From assembly GCA_021792815.1 (NCBI GenBank), contig JAJYTX010000068.1, positions 1 to 10,136 of the forward strand: a DNA stretch of 10,136 nucleotides, given 5' to 3'. The notes below the pieces were generated by a model. It saw only the letters and a list, made by a program, of their open reading frames with translations, did not search any database and was not told the DNA's origin. Positions 6,259-10,136 of the stretch are shown here, piece after piece (positions within the stretch are counted from its first letter, which is position 1; the number at the start of each line of letters is the position of its first letter). The translations under genes were made by a program, and so were the position numbers. The DNA comes from Pseudomonadota bacterium. GTDB taxonomy: Bacteria; Pseudomonadota; Gammaproteobacteria; Steroidobacterales; Steroidobacteraceae.

Positions 6259-7324
6259 GTGAGCTATCTGTTCGATCGCCTCACGTTTTTCACGCGCGCT
6301 TCCGAGCCGTTCGCGGCCGGCCACGGAGTGAGGCTCAGCGAAGACCGCCAGTGGGAGCAGGCGTATCGGAACCGCTGGCATTCCAGCAAGGTGATTCGCT
6401 CGACGCACGGCGTGAACAGCACCGGAAGCTGCAGAACGCCGCCGCTACACCGCGGTACGCGGGCTCGGCGGGTTCGTACGCGCAAGCTGGGCGGAGGTCA
6501 CGGAAATCATCGCCGCCGCCAACGTCTATACCATCCAGAAGTACGGACCAGATCGGGTGGTCGGCTTCAGCCCCATCCCCGCGATGTCGATGATCAGCTT
6601 TGCCGCGGGCACCCGCTATCTGTCGCTGATCGGCGCGACGTCACTCAGTTTCTACGACTGGTACTGCGACCTGCCGCCGTCCTCGCCGCAGACCTGGGGC
6701 GAGCAGACCGATGTGCCGGAATCGGCGGACTGGTGGAACTCGAGCTACATCATCGTCGCCGGCACCAACATCCCGATGACCCGGACCCCGGACGCGCATT
6801 TCTACTCGGAGGCGCGCTACAACGGCACCAAGGTGGTGGCGGTGTCCCCGGATTATTCCGAGTACGTCAAGTTCGCCGACCTGTGGATGCCGGCCAAGGC
6901 CGGGACGGACGCCGCACTGTTCCTCGCCATGGGCCACGTCGTGCTGAAGGAATTCTTCATCGAGCGCGAGGAGCCGTATTTCATCGATTATGGCCGGCGC
7001 TTTACCGATCTGCCGATGCTGGTCATGCTGCGCCCGCTCGACGGCGCACGCTACGCGCACGATCGGTTCCTGCGCGCCTCGGACTTCGGCGACGCTCTCG
7101 GGGAGAGCGAGAACGCCGAATGGAAGCCGGTCTCCTGGGATGAGATCCACCGCGAACCCGTCGTGCCCGCCGGTTCCATCGGCCATCGCTGGCAGAAGGA
7201 GCCGGGGCGGTGGAATCTCAGGCCGGTGGACAGCCGCACGCGGGAGATTCGCCCGGCGCTGAGCGGCCACGAGCCTGGCGCCGGGACGGTCACCGTGGCG
7301 TTTCCGGAGTTTTCCCGCGGCGAC
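6259..7324 (+). pseudogene. narG: narG remnant: nitrate reductase alpha subunit, internally deleted and truncated
   Basis: The start looks native: GTG at 6259 with GGAG at 6248-6251. The first 58 codons ([11 protein letters not shown] to [13 protein letters not shown]) align without gaps to the NarG N-terminus. His50 and Cys58 of the FS0 cluster site are kept, but the first ligand cysteine is Ser54. At about 6430-6433 the sequence jumps, out of frame, to [15 protein letters not shown]. It then continues clearly as Nar[21 protein letters not shown], then [11 protein letters not shown] (the region of the Mo-ligand aspartate), [14 protein letters not shown] and [13 protein letters not shown], fading after TVTVAFPEFSRGD at 7324. 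From E. coli NarG as I remember it, residues 59-143 and everything after about 440 of about 1,250 are missing, as are narHJI. Possible further decay in another frame (GIVADGDPHAL, from about 7347) is uncertain. It cannot encode a working enzyme. Confidence 0.93.
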
Positions 7325-7423
7325 GCCCGCGCGCACCGTCTCGCCCGGTATCGTAGCGGACGGCGATCCGCACGCTCTGCCTCTCCACCTCGCCCTGGCG
7401 CGGGCAGCGAATCCCACCGCGAA

Positions 7424-7462
7424 ACCGGCCGGGCGCGGCGCTTCACACCCGCGTCGGCCGGT
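7424..7462. repeat. Inverted repeat between the narG remnant and dgkA, possible terminator
   Basis: The arms ACCGGCCG (7424-7431) and CGGCCGGT (7455-7462) are perfectly complementary around a 23-base loop. The position, 88 bases beyond the dgkA stop on the minus strand, would suit a transcription end. There is no T-tract and GC-rich repeats are common by chance here, so terminator function is doubtful. Confidence 0.25.
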
Positions 7463-7549
7463 GTGCCCGTCCGATGCTCACGGGCGCGGACACGGACAGC
7501 CGGCACGCGGCATCGCAATCCAGGCAGAATGCCCACGCAGCCGGACGCA

Positions 7550-7960
7550 TCACCCCAGGAACAGCCGGCAAACGAGCGTGCCCCATATCATTGCACAGGC
7601 AAGCAGGGTCAGCGTCACCGCGGCGCTGCCATAGTCCTTGGCGCGCTTGGACAGACCGTGGTGTTCGAACGAAATGCGGTCCACCAGCGCCTCGATGCTG
7701 GAATTCAGCAGTTCCACCACCAAAAGCAGCACCAACGACCCGATCAACATCAGGCGCTCGAAGGCGCCGAACGGCAGTACGAGCGCCACGGGAATCAGGC
7801 CGGCCGTCAGCGTCAGCTCCTGCCGGAACGCGCTCTCCTCGCGCACCGCGAACAGCAGACCGCTCCAGGAGTTCCTGCACGCCATGCGCAGACGGGCGAG
7901 CCCGCGATTGCCTTTGTGTCGCAGGCGCCCGCCGCCGTATTCACCGTCCGACTCCGCCAT
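7550..7960 (-). CDS. dgkA: Diacylglycerol kinase, DgkA type (136 aa)
   Basis: This is an integral-membrane diacylglycerol kinase that converts diacylglycerol plus ATP to phosphatidic acid in the inner membrane. Key motifs are intact: ARLRMACRNSWSGL with EESAFRQE (41-48), then the signature VELLNSSIEALVDR (82-95) with Glu83, Asn86 and the catalytic-position Glu90, and KRAKDYGSAAV (105-115). Three membrane segments are visible at about 50-65, 68-88 and 112-132. The product has about 14 more N-terminal residues than E. coli DgkA. The ATG overlaps the stop of the glycosyltransferase gene by one base (TGATG), and no good ribosome binding site of its own is present. Coupled translation is therefore likely. 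In this operon it would return PlcP-derived diacylglycerol to phospholipid synthesis. Confidence 0.93.
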   Translation of the reverse strand: MAESDGEYGGGRLRHKGNRGLARLRMACRNSWSGLLFAVREESAFRQELTLTAGLIPVALVLPFGAFERLMLIGSLVLLLVVELLNSSIEALVDRISFEHHGLSKRAKDYGSAAVTLTLLACAMIWGTLVCRLFLG

Positions 7961-9006
7961 CAGGCCCGGCCCACACTGGCGGATGGCCGAGTCCGTTCGC
8001 CGGTCTGCGCGCGCGGATGCGCATGAGCGAGGAATTGCTCGGTCGCCGACCGCCACGAGAACCGGCGCGCATGGGCCAGCGCATCTTCGCGGCGCAGTTT
8101 CAGGGCTTGCAGACAAGCCGTGCGCAGGTCTTCATGCAGGACGCCGGCGGTCGTGGAGTCGCCGATGACATCCACGGGACCGGTCACCGGATACGCTGCG
8201 ACGGGCACGCCGCAGGCCATCGCCTCCAGTAACACCAGTCCGAACGTGTCGGTCTTGCTGGGGAACACGAAAACGTCAGCCGCGGCGTACACCTGCGCCA
8301 ACTCGTGCTGGTCGAGCACGCCGAGATAATTCACCTCCGGAAAGCGTTCCTGGATCGTCTTCAATGCCGGCCCCACGCCCACCACCCACTTCGAGCCCGG
8401 CAGATCCAGCTCCAGGAATGCCTCGATATTCTTCTCGACCGCGACCCGGCCGACGTACAGGAAGACCGGCGGCTCACTCCTGAGCCGTTCGCTTCGCTGG
8501 GGCTTGAAGATGTCGAGATCGACGCCGCGCGACCACGTGACGACGTTCCTGAATCCGTATGATTCCAGATCACGTTTCACCGCGTCGGTCGGAACCATGA
8601 CGCACTCTGCAGGCCCATGGAACCAGCGCAGCACGGCATACGTCCAGGCCAGTGGCACACCGGTGCGCGCCCGGACGTACTCGGGGAAGCGCGTGTGATA
8701 AGCGGTGGTGAATGGCAGGCCGCGCATCGAGGCCGTACGCCGCGCAGCCAGCCCGAGCGGCCCTTCTGTCGCGATATGCAGGATATCCGGGTCGAAGTCG
8801 GCGATGCGCCGCGCCACCCTGTTGCCGCAAAACAGCGACAGCCGGATGTCGGGATACGTCGGGCAGGGCAGCGTGGAGAATTCCTTGGGCGTGAGGAAAT
8901 CGACCGTGTGGCCCATGGCCTGAAGCTCGCGCGCCGTGCTTTGCAGCGTCCGCACCACGCCGTTGACCTGCGGCGCCCAGGCATCGGTCACGATCATGAT
9001 ATTCAT
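7960..9006 (-). CDS. GT4-family glycosyltransferase, Agt-like diacylglycerol glycosyltransferase (348 aa)
   Basis: The start at 9006 is preceded by GAGGTGG on the minus strand; sequence further upstream adds nothing homologous. The two-domain GT-B layout is clear. The N-terminal acceptor domain starts MNIMIVTDAWAPQVNGVV (1-18) and includes PDILHIATEGPLGLAARR (73-90) and TTAYHTRFPEY (100-110). The C-terminal sugar-nucleotide domain has FLYVGRVAVEKNIEAFL (182-198), WVVGVGP, and the D-x7-E variant of the GT4 signature, KTDTFGLVLLEAMACGVPV (251-269). It ends AAYPVTGPVDVI. This pattern matches the lipid glycosyltransferases (Agt/SqdX/MgtA group) that glycosylate diacylglycerol. The flanking plcP- and dgkA-type genes make diacylglycerol the likely acceptor. 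The sugar donor (UDP-glucose, UDP-glucuronate or another) cannot be read from the sequence. Confidence 0.88.
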   Translation of the reverse strand: MNIMIVTDAWAPQVNGVVRTLQSTARELQAMGHTVDFLTPKEFSTLPCPTYPDIRLSLFCGNRVARRIADFDPDILHIATEGPLGLAARRTASMRGLPFTTAYHTRFPEYVRARTGVPLAWTYAVLRWFHGPAECVMVPTDAVKRDLESYGFRNVVTWSRGVDLDIFKPQRSERLRSEPPVFLYVGRVAVEKNIEAFLELDLPGSKWVVGVGPALKTIQERFPEVNYLGVLDQHELAQVYAAADVFVFPSKTDTFGLVLLEAMACGVPVAAYPVTGPVDVIGDSTTAGVLHEDLRTACLQALKLRREDALAHARRFSWRSATEQFLAHAHPRAQTGERTRPSASVGRA

Positions 9007-9113
9007 GGTCCACCTCGACTGTGACTGCTGAACTGGTCGCGACCTCGAAGGGCGGCGATTCGGCAATACCCTGCGCGGGTCCCCGGAGCACTCGGCGCCA
9101 GCCGGCAACGCCT

Positions 9114-9932
9114 TCACGCCGGCACGGACCTGACGGCTGGACTTTCTTCCGCGATGGACCCGAGATTCATCGGCTCCGTCAGGCGATTGCGCCAGTGGAT
9201 CAGGTGCAGCCTGCCGTCGAAATCCTCAGCAAGCGCGCTCAGGCTTTCCACCCAGTCGCCGTCGTTGCAGTAGAGGATGCCGTTGATCTCGCGCAGCTCT
9301 GCCTTATGGATATGTCCACAAACCACGCCGTCACAGCCGCGCCGACGTGCCTCCTCGGTCATCACGTGCTCGAAATCGGAAATGAAGCTCACCGCGTTCT
9401 TCACCTTGTGCTTCAGATACTGCGACATGGACCAGTACGGCAGTCCCAGGCGCTGCCGAATCGCGTTGAGCCAGCGATTGAGCTTGAGGAGAATCGTGTA
9501 CATCCAGTCACCGAGATGCGCCAGCCAGCGCGCGTGCTGCATGACACTGTCGAACAGATCGCCGTGCACGACCCAGAGTCGCTTGCCGTCCGCGGTCGTG
9601 TGGACCGCGTCTTTGATGATGGCGATCTCGCCCAGGCACAGGCCGATGAACTGCCGCACCAGCTCGTCGTGGTTGCCGGGCACGTAGACGACCTTGGCGC
9701 CCTTGCGCGCGCTGCGCAGCAGCTTCTGCACGACATCGTTGTGCGCCTGCGGCCAATACCAGCTCTTCTTCAGCTGCCAGCCGTCCACGATGTCCCCGAC
9801 GAGATACAACGTGTTGGCCTTGTGGGTACGCAGGAAGTCGAGCAGATAGTAAGCCTGACACCCCGGAGTGCCGAGGTGAATGTCGGATATCCAGATCGTT
9901 CGGTAATGATAGTGGTCGTCTGCCGCGGACAC
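9114..9932 (-). CDS. plcP: PlcP-type metallophosphoesterase (phospholipase C of lipid remodelling), 272 aa
   Basis: The start is GTG at 9932; an in-frame stop at 9948-9950 excludes much extension, and the ribosome binding site is weak. All five calcineurin-like metal-binding blocks are present: D17-I-H19 in WISDIHLGTPGCQ, GDIVDGW (D47), GNHDE (N87, H88), VVHGD (H123) and CGHIH (H207, H209). The signature stretches SWYWPQAHNDVVQKLL (57-72), HARWLAHLGDWMY and LPYWSMSQYLKHKVKNAVS distinguish it from LpxH. They match the PlcP family, known from rhizobia and marine bacteria to split membrane phospholipids into diacylglycerol and phospho-headgroup during phosphate starvation. Sequence annotation often calls such proteins UDP-2,3-diacylglucosamine diphosphatase. 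The glycosyltransferase gene begins 107 bases downstream. A Pho-box-like promoter precedes it. Confidence 0.85.
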   Translation of the reverse strand: MSAADDHYHYRTIWISDIHLGTPGCQAYYLLDFLRTHKANTLYLVGDIVDGWQLKKSWYWPQAHNDVVQKLLRSARKGAKVVYVPGNHDELVRQFIGLCLGEIAIIKDAVHTTADGKRLWVVHGDLFDSVMQHARWLAHLGDWMYTILLKLNRWLNAIRQRLGLPYWSMSQYLKHKVKNAVSFISDFEHVMTEEARRRGCDGVVCGHIHKAELREINGILYCNDGDWVESLSALAEDFDGRLHLIHWRNRLTEPMNLGSIAEESPAVRSVPA

Positions 9933-9964
9933 CGTCGGGTGGCTCGCTCACCGTGACGGCGCCG

Positions 9965-9998
9965 AGTACATCATGCGGGCATTGCGGCTTTGTGACAG
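9965..9998 (-). promoter_or_regulatory. Pho-box-like promoter upstream of plcP
   Basis: On the minus strand, CTGTCACAAAGCCGCAAT (9998-9981) matches 14 of 18 positions of the Pho box CTGTCAT-AWAW-CTGTMAY; the first repeat is strong and the second weaker. A -10-like TGTACT follows after exactly 10 bases (9970-9965), the spacing I recall for E. coli phoA, whose linker AAAG is also the same. Transcription would begin about 25 bases before the plcP GTG. Confidence 0.52.
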
Positions 9999-10136
9999 CA
10001 CGTTGGCTCGTGCGCGTCCGTGCGGTCCGCTCTTTCGCTGGCGATTGTCCGGTCCGCACCGGCATGAGCCGACAGCCCTGCCTTGAGCAGGTCAGGATGC
10101 CGCCACGCGGCGGCGCCACGCGCAGGCGCGGATCAG
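9999..10136. other. Right-edge non-coding sequence with a GC hairpin
   Basis: No gene is recognised. A short hairpin, GCCGCC (10099-10104) with GGCGGC (10109-10114) around the loop ACGC, lacks a T-tract. It may be part of a terminator for a gene outside the window or merely chance in GC-rich DNA. Confidence 0.3.

Noticed and set aside
6557..8026. 489-codon plus-strand frame that could be annotated as a nitrate reductase-like protein
   Set aside because: It starts in the middle of the NarG catalytic domain, and after 7324 it continues as random sequence antisense to dgkA and the glycosyltransferase. It is the second segment of the narG pseudogene, not a gene.
9021..9956. 311-codon plus-strand frame opposite plcP
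   Set aside because: It mirrors the plcP coding frame, whose metallophosphoesterase motifs are complete; the opposite translation has none.

Overview
The window is high-GC DNA with proteobacterial gene content. The closest resemblance is to Gammaproteobacteria: a Pseudomonas/Azotobacter-type 7Fe ferredoxin, a Dnr/Fnr-type regulator, a YeaO-type DUF488 protein and a respiratory narG remnant. I cannot name a genus. I see no rRNA, tRNA, CRISPR array, insertion sequence or phage gene.

Layout. Bases 1-408 (-) hold the N-terminal end of a GAF-domain signalling protein that runs off the left edge. About 700 bases without a recognisable gene follow. Next come three (+) envelope genes: a glycine-zipper lipoprotein (1109-1663), a DUF6515-like secreted protein (1710-2405) and a 73-residue lipoprotein (2599-2820). 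The first two share one split cysteine-containing module. Convergent to them on (-) is a translationally coupled pair: a two-domain DUF2249 protein (3128-3622) and a DUF59/MIP18-type Fe-S assembly factor (2811-3128). Behind these is a Crp/Fnr-family regulator (3780-4466, -), divergent from a 7Fe ferredoxin (4761-5084, +). A DUF488 protein follows (5321-5686, -), and then about 570 bases without a clear gene.

Bases 6259-7324 (+) are a broken narG, the nitrate reductase alpha subunit. It has its own start codon and ribosome binding site, an internal out-of-frame deletion of about 85 codons, and no sequence for roughly the last two thirds of the protein. The right end (7550-9932, -) is an apparent operon of a PlcP-type metallophosphoesterase, an Agt-type GT4 glycosyltransferase and DgkA diacylglycerol kinase, preceded by a Pho-box-like promoter.

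How the genes may work together. Two near-identical FNR/Dnr-type boxes (TTGAT-N4-GTCAA) lie in front of the ferredoxin and the DUF2249-DUF59 pair. They flank a regulator whose recognition helix carries the FNR-type E-x-x-S-R signature. This suggests a small low-oxygen or nitric-oxide-responsive Fe-S module, next to the wreck of a nitrate-respiration gene. The right-hand operon fits phosphate-starvation lipid remodelling: PlcP would release diacylglycerol from phospholipid, the glycosyltransferase would turn it into a phosphorus-free glycolipid, and DgkA would return it to phosphatidic acid.
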